Below, piece after piece: positions 50,332 to 58,116 of a stretch of DNA of 64,000 nt. The translations under genes and the position numbers were made by a program. The stretch covers positions 32,591-96,590 of the forward strand of contig NZ_JAKWBF010000022.1 in the NCBI RefSeq assembly GCF_022513585.1, read 5' to 3'. The stretch's first letter is position 1, and every line of letters starts with the position of its first letter. The notes under the pieces were generated by a model. That model did not search any database, was not told the origin of the DNA, and saw only the letters and a program-made list of their open reading frames with translations. The stretch comes from Gordonia gummivorans (GTDB lineage: Bacteria > Actinomycetota > Actinomycetes > Mycobacteriales > Mycobacteriaceae).

Positions 50332-51222
50332 GTGAGTCCTGCCATTTTCTCGAGCGTTGCGCGTGCCTTCAATCACCTACTCAAGCCGTATCCGGCGCGT
50401 GATCTGCCGCCCGGCGAGATGGTCGAGTTGCCGGGTCGTGGCCGGACCTTTGTCACCGACTCCGGTCCGCGCGACGCACCCGCGGTGTTCCTGTTGCACT
50501 CGGTGCTCACCACCGGGCTGCTGTGCTGGTACCCCTCGATTCCTGCGCTGAACAAGCGCTATCGCGTGATCACCCTCGACCATCGCTGGCATGGTCGCGG
50601 GATCACGTCACCCGGCTTCGATCTCGAGGACTGCGCCGACGACGTCGTCGCCCTGGCCGACGTACTGGGCATCGACAAGTTCACCGCAGCAGGCTTCTCG
50701 ATGGGCGGCGGAATCGCCCAGCTGGTGTGGCGTCGACACCCGAGTCGGGTGTCGGGGCTCGTATTGTGTTCCACCGGACCGTATTTCAGCACCCACGATC
50801 CCGAACACCGTGAACGCGCACAGCGTACGGGCCGGTTTCTCGCCCCGATCTACCGCCGCCTGCCGCGGCCGTCGGAGAAGAGTCTGAACAAGACGACGTC
50901 GCACACCTCGGTGTGGGCGATGCGGCAGTTCTTCTCGACCCCGCTCTCGCACATGGGTGACTTCGGTGACGGCCTGGGCCGCTTCGATTCGCGCGACTGG
51001 CTCGGTGAGATCGACGTGCCCACCGCGGTGGTGGTGTCCACCCGCGACAAGGTGGTCGAGCCGGAGCGTCAGCAACTGCTCGTCGACGGCATCCGCGGTG
51101 CGCAACGTTTGGAGGTCGACGGCGGACACGCCTGCTGCGTCCTCGGCGCGGAATGGTTCATCCCGCCGTTCGTCGAGGCGGTCGACGCGGTGACGGTGGG
51201 GGAGCGTCAGCCCGCCGGGTGA
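50332..51222 (+). CDS. alpha/beta-hydrolase-fold protein
   Basis: 296 residues from GTG at 50332. FLLHSVLTTGLLCWYP takes the place of the HG oxyanion loop, followed by ITLDHRWHGRGIT, elbow AAGFSMGGGIAQ with Ser, acid in VVVSTRDKVVEPE, and His in DGGHACCVLG. The region between the sixth strand and the acid forms a helical lid. It is similar in type to esterases/haloperoxidase-like hydrolases; substrate unknown. The frame continues upstream to 50110 but overlaps the divergent gene. Confidence 0.82.
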   Translation: MSPAIFSSVARAFNHLLKPYPARDLPPGEMVELPGRGRTFVTDSGPRDAPAVFLLHSVLTTGLLCWYPSIPALNKRYRVITLDHRWHGRGITSPGFDLEDCADDVVALADVLGIDKFTAAGFSMGGGIAQLVWRRHPSRVSGLVLCSTGPYFSTHDPEHRERAQRTGRFLAPIYRRLPRPSEKSLNKTTSHTSVWAMRQFFSTPLSHMGDFGDGLGRFDSRDWLGEIDVPTAVVVSTRDKVVEPERQQLLVDGIRGAQRLEVDGGHACCVLGAEWFIPPFVEAVDAVTVGERQPAG

Positions 51223-51324
51223 GGCGAAAAATGCGGATCAGTCGGTGAATGACGTGACGTCTCGCGTCGCCGCGCCATAGGATTGCCCTACCTGGATCGA
51301 CACAGTTCCACGTCAGGAGCAACG

Positions 51325-52905
51325 GTGCACTGGTTCGTCGAAAGCCCGCTTCTTGCTTTGTTTTTCGCGGTCGGGGTCGGAAGTCTGCTGGGTCGGATTC
51401 CGTTTGGTCCGGTGTCGTTCGGGCCGGCAGGCGCACTGTTCGTCGGGCTTGCGCTGACGGCGATCGACGGCGACATCGAAGTTCCGCAGATCATCACCAG
51501 CATCTCGCTGTGCGTCTTCTGCTACATGGTGGGCATTGCCGCGGGTCCCGCATTCGTCAACGCGATCAGGACCGGATGGAAACCTGTGCTGGTCTCGGTT
51601 GTCGCGATCTTTGCGATGGCGGGGACCGCGCTGGGTGTCGGCAATCTGCTCGGCTTCGACATCGGGACGATCGCCGGCGCGTTCTCCGGGGCCGGAACCG
51701 CCACCGCAGCGCTGGGCGCCGTGCAAGAACAACTCGCTGACGGTGGAGCCATTCCGGCGGAACCGGCGATCGGCTACGCGGTGGCCTATCCGATCACTGT
51801 TCTCCTGACGATTCTGTCGTGTGCCTGGCTGATCAGTGTCGGCCGGAGCAGGCCGAACCGCGAGGATCGCGAGAAGGTGTACCCGATCCTCGTGCGGACC
51901 CTCGAGGTGGTGGGCGATCCGGGCCTCACCGTCGCCGGCTTGTCCGCGCGATATGAAGCCGTGGTGTCGAGGCTGACGCACGACGGACGCACCGTCGTAG
52001 CGCACGACGCCGAACCCATAGCCGACGGTGATCTGCTCACCATCACTGCGCGCGAAGACGAGATCGCTCGTGTCGTCGACGATCTCGGCCGTCTCGCGGA
52101 CCGCGAGCCGTGGTTCGACCGCAGTTCGATCGACTTTCGACGTGTCACATTGTCGAACCGGACCATGGTCGGTCGCCAACTGCACGAGCTACGGATGGAG
52201 GAACGGTTCGACGCAGTTGTCAGCCGCGTGCGTCGTGGCGACATCGATCTTGTGGCGACTCCAGACCTGATCCTGCAGAGTGGCGACCGTCTGCGTGTCA
52301 CCGCACCGCGTGACCGCCTGGCTGAGATCACGAAAGAACTCGGCGACTCCGAACGCGGCGCTGGCGACATCAACGCGATCGGCCTGGGTCTCGGTCTGAC
52401 CATCGGGCTGGTGCTGGCCTTCGTCGAGATCCCGATGCCCGGCGGGGGCACGTTGATCCTCGGCACTGCCACGGCTCCACTCATCATCGGGGTGGTTCTG
52501 GGAGCGATCGGCCGGACCGGGCCGATCGTCTGGACCCTGCCCGGCAACGTCACCAATACGCTCAACCAGTTCTCGTTGCTGATCTTTCTTGCCGCGGTGG
52601 GTATCGGTTCCGGCGCCGGTCTCGTCGACGCCCTCGGCGACAGCGGTCTGCAGCTCGTCGTACTCGGATTCTGCATCTCCGCCGCGCATGCGCTGATCTG
52701 CCTCGTCGGGCTGCGCTACCTACTGCGATTCGGGACGGCACGTTCGCTGGGCGGGCTCACCGGGTCCCAACTGAATCCGGCGCCGTACGCGTTCGCGATG
52801 GCGCGGGTGCCCGATCAACGGGTCGCTGTGGGCTACGCAGTGCTGTTCCCGGTGAGCATGATCGTCAAGGTCTTCCTGGCCCAGCTTATGGTCGTCTACT
52901 TCTGA
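51325..52905 (+). CDS. AspT/YidE-type transporter with two RCK_C (TrkA-C) domains
   Basis: 526 residues. GTG at 51325 with caggag upstream. The layout is that of the AspT/YbjL family: an N-terminal Asp-Al_Ex membrane repeat (residues 1-170, ending with GAFSGAGTATAALGA), two cytosolic RCK_C-like domains (about 185-260, VVGDPGLTVAGL; and 270-345, TLSNRTMVGRQLHELRMEERFDAVVSRVRRG), then a second membrane repeat (350-526, with GLTGSQLNPAPYAFAMARV matching the first). AspT exchanges aspartate for alanine; the substrate of this homologue is unknown. RCK_C domains suggest control by a ligand. Confidence 0.85.
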   Translation: MHWFVESPLLALFFAVGVGSLLGRIPFGPVSFGPAGALFVGLALTAIDGDIEVPQIITSISLCVFCYMVGIAAGPAFVNAIRTGWKPVLVSVVAIFAMAGTALGVGNLLGFDIGTIAGAFSGAGTATAALGAVQEQLADGGAIPAEPAIGYAVAYPITVLLTILSCAWLISVGRSRPNREDREKVYPILVRTLEVVGDPGLTVAGLSARYEAVVSRLTHDGRTVVAHDAEPIADGDLLTITAREDEIARVVDDLGRLADREPWFDRSSIDFRRVTLSNRTMVGRQLHELRMEERFDAVVSRVRRGDIDLVATPDLILQSGDRLRVTAPRDRLAEITKELGDSERGAGDINAIGLGLGLTIGLVLAFVEIPMPGGGTLILGTATAPLIIGVVLGAIGRTGPIVWTLPGNVTNTLNQFSLLIFLAAVGIGSGAGLVDALGDSGLQLVVLGFCISAAHALICLVGLRYLLRFGTARSLGGLTGSQLNPAPYAFAMARVPDQRVAVGYAVLFPVSMIVKVFLAQLMVVYF

Positions 52906-52912
52906 CCGTCGG

Positions 52913-52985
52913 TGCCCCCTCTCGGGCTCGAACCGAGGACCTGCGGATTAAAAGTCCGTAGCTCTACCAACTGAGCTAAAGGGGC
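52913..52985 (-). tRNA. tRNA-Lys (anticodon TTT)
   Basis: A full cloverleaf reads on the minus strand: acceptor GCCCCTT with AGGGGGC, D arm AGCTCAGTTGGTAGAGC, anticodon loop CTTTTAA giving TTT, T arm GGTTCGAGCC, discriminator A. CC but no complete encoded CCA follows. Confidence 0.96.
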
Positions 52986-53043
52986 TTGTTGCGCTGACGA
53001 GTGTAGCGCGACGAGAGTGACACTTCCGACTCACCCTGCACGA

Positions 53044-53094
53044 CGATGAGGTTGCCATGGCACTCGGAAAGCGAGCGCGATGGCAACCTCATCG
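53044..53094. repeat. inverted repeat between divergent tRNA genes
   Basis: CGATGAGGTTGCCAT (53044-53058) pairs perfectly with ATGGCAACCTCATCG (53080-53094) around a 21-base loop that can fold further (actcg...cgag). It lies between tRNA-Lys and tRNA-Glu, upstream of both, so it is not an obvious terminator of either. Confidence 0.7.
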
Positions 53095-53181
53095 AAGTGA
53101 CCGTTTTGGGCCGTGACCTAACGATTTGTGTATTCACGACGCCGTGTCCTAAGCTGAGTCGGCTCCCAACGGAGAACACCG

Positions 53182-53254
53182 GCCCCCTTCGTCTAGCGGC
53201 CTAGGACGCCGCCCTTTCAAGGCGGTAGCGCGGGTTCGAATCCCGTAGGGGGTA
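53182..53254 (+). tRNA. tRNA-Glu (anticodon TTC)
   Basis: Acceptor GCCCCCT with AGGGGGT (G1-U72 as in mycobacterial tRNA-Glu), D arm TCTAGCGGCCTAGGA, anticodon stem CCGCC-CTTTCAA-GGCGG giving TTC, T arm GGGTTCGAATCCC, discriminator A. No CCA encoded. Confidence 0.96.
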
Positions 53255-53299
53255 CGCTTGCCCTCCCCTTGCGGGCTGGTGGGTAACACAACAGAACAA

Positions 53300-53376
53300 G
53301 GCCCTGTGGCGCAGTTGGTTAGCGCGCCGCCCTGTCACGGCGGAGGTCGCGGGTTCGAGTCCCGTCAGGGTCGCCA
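53300..53376 (+). tRNA. tRNA-Asp (anticodon GTC)
   Basis: Acceptor GGCCCTG with CAGGGTC, D arm GCGCAGTTGGTTAGCGC, anticodon stem CCGCC-CTGTCAC-GGCGG giving GTC, T arm CGGGTTCGAGTCCCG, discriminator G at 53373, and an encoded CCA at 53374-53376. Confidence 0.96.
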
Positions 53377-53406
53377 ATGGTTTCGGTATTTCCACCGGCA
53401 CCGTCC

Positions 53407-53483
53407 GGCCAGGTAGCTCAGTTGGTACGAGCGTCCGCCTGAAAAGCGGAAGGTCGCCGGTTCGATCCCGGCCCTGGCCACCA
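53407..53483 (+). tRNA. tRNA-Phe (anticodon GAA), probable integration site
   Basis: Acceptor GGCCAGG with CCTGGCC, D arm GCTCAGTTGGTACGAGC, anticodon stem TCCGC-CTGAAAA-GCGGA giving GAA, T arm CCGGTTCGATCCCGG, discriminator A, and an encoded CCA at 53481-53483. The integrase remnant starts 37 bp downstream in the usual inward orientation, so the 3' end of this tRNA is the likely att site. Confidence 0.96.
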
Positions 53484-53500
53484 AGAGGTTTACGCAGGTC

Positions 53501-53519
53501 AGAAGCTTTTCTAGCTTCT
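53501..53519. terminator. hairpin between tRNA-Phe and the integrase remnant
   Basis: AGAAGCT (53501-53507) pairs with AGCTTCT (53513-53519) around tttct. It may end the tRNA transcript and/or the integrase transcript, which converges here. Confidence 0.5.
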
Positions 53520-53520
53520 C

Positions 53521-54275
53521 CTACAACTCGTCGGAACTGTTGTCTTCGTCGCCCGATGGGGCCACTACGGGGCCAAGCGGTTCCTCGGCCGAAATCTTCA
53601 CGTCGATCGCGTCCGCGACCTGGTTCAGCTCGCCGTCATAAAGGTCGGCGTATGTGTGAGCAGTGACTGTGATCGAGGCGTGCCCCATGGCGCGCTGGAG
53701 AAGTCGAAGATCGGCACCCGCCGACCTAGCAAGAGACGCGTACGTATGACGCAGATCATGTATGCGTAGCTCAGCGTAACCGAGTTCGGCCTTCGCCTTC
53801 TTCCAGCCAACCGACCGGACCCAGTTCCCTCGTCCGAGACGCCCACCTTTCGGAGCAGCGACCGCAGGTGCGGTTCGGCTTCTCCCTGACATCCGCCGCC
53901 GGAGCGTCACGACGATAGCCTCGGGGATCGGCACGGTGCGTGTGCTAGCGAGGCTCTTGGTTGCTCCGGTCACCAGTTTGCCGCCCACCTGGGTCATAGA
54001 GCGACGAACGTGGATACGACGCCTGTCGAGATCGATGTCAGAGACGTTGAGGCCTGTCAGTTCACCCCATCTCAGCCCCGTATAGGCGAGGATGCGCACG
54101 ATGTCGCCATATGGATGACAGAGCCGTGCCAACTGCTCAACTTCTTGGACTGTGAGGTAGAGGTGTTCGGTTGGCAGCAGCGGGGGGAAGATGGTTTGCA
54201 CGGCGGGATTCTTGGCGATCCAGCCTTCGGTGAGAGCGTGTTCGAGCACCATCCTCAGCAGTGAGTGCCGCCATC
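53521..54275 (-). pseudogene. int: tyrosine site-specific integrase, C-terminal part (cut by IS21-type element)
   Basis: The catalytic half of a phage-type integrase. It has the R motif (YTGLRWGELTGL), HDLRHTYAS (His-x-x-Arg) and MGHASITVTAHTYADLYD with the second His and the nucleophile Tyr, all intact. The gene is interrupted at 54275 by the IS, which carries the 6-bp duplication gccatc. Joining 56912 to 54269 restores the frame through RTRRWRHSLLRMVLEHALTE, giving an uninterrupted 376-residue integrase. A start inside the IS (at 54312) could still express this half, but it lacks the arm-binding and core-binding domains. Confidence 0.9.
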
Positions 54276-54491
54276 TGTCGACGGCCATGAAAAACTGCCC
54301 GTGTGCGGCCATGAAAGTGCCCGCTGACGGCCAATAAGGACTGCCCGCTGGCGGTCAGGTAGGTGCCCGTTGGTGGCCACGATTTTGCCCACGTCTTCTT
54401 GTTGATCCGGCGCGTCTGCGCTGTGGGGGCCTCTCCCGTTGGTTTCGATGTCGATGCCTAGTCGTATCGGAACCTCACGAGAGAGACCCTC

Positions 54492-56021
54492 TTGAAGTCT
54501 GACGGAGAACTCATGGACATACTCAATGCCTACGACCTGACGGGGTCGTATCGGGCGGCGGCCGCGTTGTGCGGCTGCTCCCATCACACGGTGAAGAAGG
54601 CGGTCGAGGATCGGGCTGCGGGGTTGGCGCCGGCGGTGCGCCGGGCCCGGCTGATCGACGATTTCCTACCGCAGATCGAACGATGGGTGACCGAGTCACG
54701 CGGCAAAATCCGCGCCGATAAAGCACACGAGAAACTCGTCGCGTTGGGTTTCACCGGCGCGCAACGCACCACCCGCCGTGCGGTCGCGGAAGTGAAAACC
54801 CAATGGCGACTGGGGAACACACGAGTCCACCGGCCGTGGATCACCGAACCCGGGCTGTGGTTGCAGTACGACTTCGGTGACGGCCCACTCGTTGATGGCC
54901 GCAAGGTCGTGTTGTTGGTGGCGTGGCTGGCGTGGTGCCGGTATCGGGTGGTGATCCCGTTGCGTGATCGGACCGCGCCGAGCGTGTTCGCCGGCCTGGA
55001 CCGGGTGTTCCGGATTCTCGGTGGCGCCCCGACGTATGTGTTGACCGACAACGAGAAAACCGTCACCACCGGGCATGTCGCCGGGGTTCCGGTCCGCAAC
55101 CGTGATGCGGTCAGCTTCGGCCGCTTCTACGGCGTCAGCGTGCTCACCTGCGAGCCCGCCGACCCCGCCACCAAGGGCGGGGTGGAAAACGCGGTGAAGC
55201 TGGCCAAAGCCGATATCGTGCCGACCGACACCAACCTGCTCGACGCCTACGAGTCGTTCACCCAGGTGCAGGCGGCGTGTGAGCAGTTCATGGCCCAGAT
55301 CAATGATCGGGAGCACCGGGCAACCGGGCGGCGTCCGGTGGAGATGCTCGCCGAGGAACGACAGCGGTTGCATCCGATCCCCGACATGCCACACACGACG
55401 GGGTTGGGAGTGACCCGCCGGGTTCCCGACAACACCCCGATGATCACCTTCGACCACTGTCAATACTCGGTTCCGGCAACGCTATTGGGTCAGTCGGTGT
55501 GGGTGCGGCACCATTCCGGCAGCGATGAGGTCATCGTGTGCGCCCTGGATGCGGGTGGGCCGAGCGAGGTGGCCCGCCATGCCCGAACCACTCGGGGTAT
55601 CCCGGCCGTCGATGACGCCCATTTCCCCGGGTATCACCCGAAAATGCCGGGCGACTACCGGATTCGGGCCCGCACCGATGCCGAGCGGTCGTTCCTGGCG
55701 ATCGGTGAGGGTGCGGGGTTGTGGTTGAAAGAAGCCGCTGCCGTCGGGACCGAACGCATGTTTCAGAAAATGGCCCACGCCGTCGAGTTGGCGGCCCTGC
55801 ACGGCCACACCGATGTGGACTGGGCACTCGGGCATGCCGCGGTGCATGGCCGCTTCGCCACCGGTGACCTCGACTCGGTACTGGCCAGCAAAGGCCTCGA
55901 CCTGACCCGCGCGCACGCCTCGGAAACCACCTCACTGGCACAAGGCACCAAAGGATGGAACATGCTGGGCACCAACATGATCGACAACAGTGATGACGTC
56001 ACCGAGGAGGATGGTCGATGA
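54492..56021 (+). CDS. istA: IS21-family transposase IstA
   Basis: 509 residues from TTG at 54492 (ATG at 54513 with ggag upstream is the alternative). An N-terminal HTH, LNAYDLTGSYRAAAALCGCSHHTVKKAV, is followed by the DDE catalytic core: first Asp in LQYDFGDGPLVDGRK, second in YVLTDNEKTV, Glu in DPATKGGVENAVKLAK. A C-terminal Mu-B-like core domain with VPATLLGQSVWVRHH follows. Cuts and joins the IS ends. No frameshift or missing catalytic residue is visible. Confidence 0.95.
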   Translation: MKSDGELMDILNAYDLTGSYRAAAALCGCSHHTVKKAVEDRAAGLAPAVRRARLIDDFLPQIERWVTESRGKIRADKAHEKLVALGFTGAQRTTRRAVAEVKTQWRLGNTRVHRPWITEPGLWLQYDFGDGPLVDGRKVVLLVAWLAWCRYRVVIPLRDRTAPSVFAGLDRVFRILGGAPTYVLTDNEKTVTTGHVAGVPVRNRDAVSFGRFYGVSVLTCEPADPATKGGVENAVKLAKADIVPTDTNLLDAYESFTQVQAACEQFMAQINDREHRATGRRPVEMLAEERQRLHPIPDMPHTTGLGVTRRVPDNTPMITFDHCQYSVPATLLGQSVWVRHHSGSDEVIVCALDAGGPSEVARHARTTRGIPAVDDAHFPGYHPKMPGDYRIRARTDAERSFLAIGEGAGLWLKEAAAVGTERMFQKMAHAVELAALHGHTDVDWALGHAAVHGRFATGDLDSVLASKGLDLTRAHASETTSLAQGTKGWNMLGTNMIDNSDDVTEEDGR

Positions 56022-56788
56022 CCACGACACTGGCATCGTTGCCCGCCGAGGTGGAAGCGTTGATGAAACAACTCCGCCTGCCCCATGCCCGCGCCATCGC
56101 CGCCGAGGTGCTGGCGACCGCACGCGCCCAACGCTGGGACCCCGCCGACGTCCTCAAAGCACTCCTCGACGAAGAGGCCGCCGGCCGCGCCCGCTCCATG
56201 CTCGCCTCCAGACGCAAAGCGGCGAGCTTCCCGACCGGCAAAACCTTCGACGTGTGGGACGAGACCGCCTCCTCTATCCCGATCCCCACCCAACACGCCC
56301 TGCAAACTCTCGAATGGGTCGGTCGGCGGGAGAACCTCGTGGTGTGTGGGCCCGCCGGGACCGGTAAAACATTCTTCCTTGAAGCCCTCGGGCAGAAAGT
56401 GATCGAAGCGGGTATGCCGGTGGCCTGGTTCAGTCTCGAACAACTCGGCACCCTCGTGCGTGCCCACCGGGCCGATGACACCCTCGGCAAAGCGATCGCC
56501 AAAATCGTGCGCGCCGAACTGATCGTCATCGACGACGTGGGCCTGCTGCCGGTGGGTACCGATGCCGCCGAAGGGCTCTACCGCGTCGTGGAAGCCGCCT
56601 ACGAACGCAAATCCGTCGCCGTGTCCTCCAACCTGCACCCGTCAGGATTCGACGAGCTGATGCCCAAAACGCTGGCCACCGCCACCGTGGACCGGTTGCT
56701 GCACCACGCACACCTCTGCCAAACCAGCGGCGACTCCGTGCGCCTGGCCCAAGCCCTCACCGGGAAAGGAGTCACCGCCCTGACCTAA
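56018..56788 (+). CDS. istB: IS21-family helper ATPase IstB
   Basis: 256 residues, starting within the istA stop (ATGA). Walker A GPAGTGKT at residues 111-118, Walker B LIVIDDVGLLP, and sensor SSNLHPSGFDELMP. It is a AAA+ ATPase that presents target DNA to IstA. Intact and full length, so the element may still transpose. Confidence 0.95.
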   Translation: MTTTLASLPAEVEALMKQLRLPHARAIAAEVLATARAQRWDPADVLKALLDEEAAGRARSMLASRRKAASFPTGKTFDVWDETASSIPIPTQHALQTLEWVGRRENLVVCGPAGTGKTFFLEALGQKVIEAGMPVAWFSLEQLGTLVRAHRADDTLGKAIAKIVRAELIVIDDVGLLPVGTDAAEGLYRVVEAAYERKSVAVSSNLHPSGFDELMPKTLATATVDRLLHHAHLCQTSGDSVRLAQALTGKGVTALT

Positions 56789-56911
56789 CCCCAACTCGAA
56801 CCCGGTGGTGGTCTCGTGGGCACTTTCATGGCCGCCACCGGGCACCCCCACGTGACCGCCTACGGGCAGTCTTGATGGCCACCAGTGGGCAGTTCTACAT
56901 GTCCCTTGACA

Positions 56912-57293
56912 GCCATCTCCGAGTACGGGGGCTCACATCCATCTCGTTGACCCATCGCTGGATCGAGTCACGGTCGATGCGGGTCACCGGCCACGCCCCA
57001 AAGGCCGGCTGAACATGTAGCCGCCAATTGTCCTCGTACCCCCGGTACACCTTGGCACTGACGTCTTGTCGTGTTTCCAGCCATGACGCGTACGCGAACG
57101 CGGTACTTATTGCGTCGCCGCGTCGCGGGTCATAGATCACTCCTCGACTGCGGGCGGCAATCACCTCCGCTTCAAAGGCGCGAGCCTCCCGTTCAGTCCG
57201 AAACGCCTTCTTGCGCTTCTGCCGCGTCGGGAGTCGCCACTCGACGAGCCATCGCGGTTCGCCTTTGGTCGTCTTGTACTTGCTGATACTCAT
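56912..57293 (-). pseudogene. int: tyrosine integrase, N-terminal part (cut by the IS)
   Basis: ATG at 57293. The arm-binding N-terminus (MSISKYKTTKGEPRWLVEWR, then KKAFRTEREARAFEAEVIA) and the SAM-like core-binding start (WPVTRIDRDSIQRWVNEMD) are present. The frame runs five codons into the IS and stops at 56895. It overlaps the excisionase stop by 4 bp, so int and xis were one transcript. The native integrase was 376 residues. Confidence 0.9.
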
Positions 57294-57523
57294 GACGCCC
57301 GGTCACCGGGGTTCACGATGCGACTGGCACCCAGCCAAGCCTCGACGTCGGACTTCCACCATCGTCGAGAGCCGGGGCCCAGCCGAACGTGGACGGGGCC
57401 AGGCGCATTCAGGCCAGCCTCCCGCTGCTTAGCCCATTCGTGCAGTGTGTTGCTACTCACCGTCGTCAGCTCAGACACCTGACGCGCGGTCAGCAGCTGA
57501 GGCGGGCGACCACTCTCATCCAT
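57290..57523 (-). CDS. excisionase-like MerR-type HTH protein
   Basis: 77 residues from ATG at 57523. LLTARQVSELTTVSSNTLHEWAKQREAG is the MerR/excisionase winged-helix pattern, followed by the wing, LGPGSRRWWKSDVEAWLGA. Proteins of this size directly upstream of int in actinomycete elements bend attL/attR DNA to direct excision, or regulate int. It overlaps int by 4 bp. With int broken, excision would need an integrase from elsewhere. Confidence 0.8.
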   Translation of the reverse strand: MDESGRPPQLLTARQVSELTTVSSNTLHEWAKQREAGLNAPGPVHVRLGPGSRRWWKSDVEAWLGASRIVNPGDRAS

Positions 57524-57690
57524 TCTCTTGACTCCTTCGTAATTCCTTTGTGCCACTGCGTAATTGCCCGCACCCCGATGTCTGAATGGTTTGCCGAGAC
57601 TGCGGCCCAATTGTCAAGGGCGCCTACGGCGTCGCTACGCGATGGCCTTCGGCCACCCTGGACAAGGCCACACTCCCGGCACGGCGGCAT

Positions 57691-58116
57691 CTATCGGGGC
57701 GCGGGAGGATGTGGATGCAGGCGACGTTCATCTCGATTCCTCCTAGCGACCCTGCTCACCGCGCGAACATCTTCTGCAACAGCAGACGGGAGCTCGCGAA
57801 CCTGATGTTCGAGAGGGATCAGCATCTCGCGAAGGCTGTTGAAGTCCGCCGTAATCGCGGGATCGTCGTCGTAGCGTCTGACGCTGACGCCACGCAGAAT
57901 TGCGCGCGCCAATATGTCAGCCGACCGCCCGGCCACCATCACCCTGTGAGTTCGGAGCTTGCGGGGTGTCAGGTCACGAAGATCGGCCAAGACCTGCCGA
58001 AGCCTTTGTGCTACTTCACGATCGACTCTGTCTCGCCCTCGTTCGGCTGCCCATTCGGCAAGCACCTCCGCGCACACCGAACGATGAGCATGAGTAGGGA
58101 AGCGCACGACAATCAT
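57691..58116 (-). CDS. hypothetical protein of the mobile element
   Basis: 141 residues, not recognised; Arg-rich, helical, no signal or membrane segment. It starts inside the stop of the translocase gene (ATGA, 58113-58116), so translation is coupled. The Arg/Leu-rich middle (VAQRLRQVLADLRDLTPRKLRTHRV) and basic tail (RRNRDERRLHPHPPAPR) suggest DNA or RNA binding, but no motif proves it. It is the last gene before the 167-bp gap upstream of xis. Confidence 0.65.
   Translation of the reverse strand: MIVVRFPTHAHRSVCAEVLAEWAAERGRDRVDREVAQRLRQVLADLRDLTPRKLRTHRVMVAGRSADILARAILRGVSVRRYDDDPAITADFNSLREMLIPLEHQVRELPSAVAEDVRAVSRVARRNRDERRLHPHPPAPR

Larger units (their letters stand above)
54276..56911 (+). 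mobile_element. IS21-family insertion sequence
   Basis: 2636 bp bounded by related ends TGTCGACGGCCATG... and (reverse complement) TGTCAAGGGACATG..., in the usual TG...CA form. It carries istA and istB overlapping by 4 bp. A 6-bp target duplication, gccatc, is exact: 54270-54275 and 56912-56917. Both ends hold several copies of a 20-24-bp motif, cggccatgaaagtgcccg-like (at least four at the left within 54282-54400, at least three at the right within 56815-56900), the multiple terminal repeats that IS21 transposases bind. The exact duplication suggests a fairly recent insertion. Confidence 0.93.
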
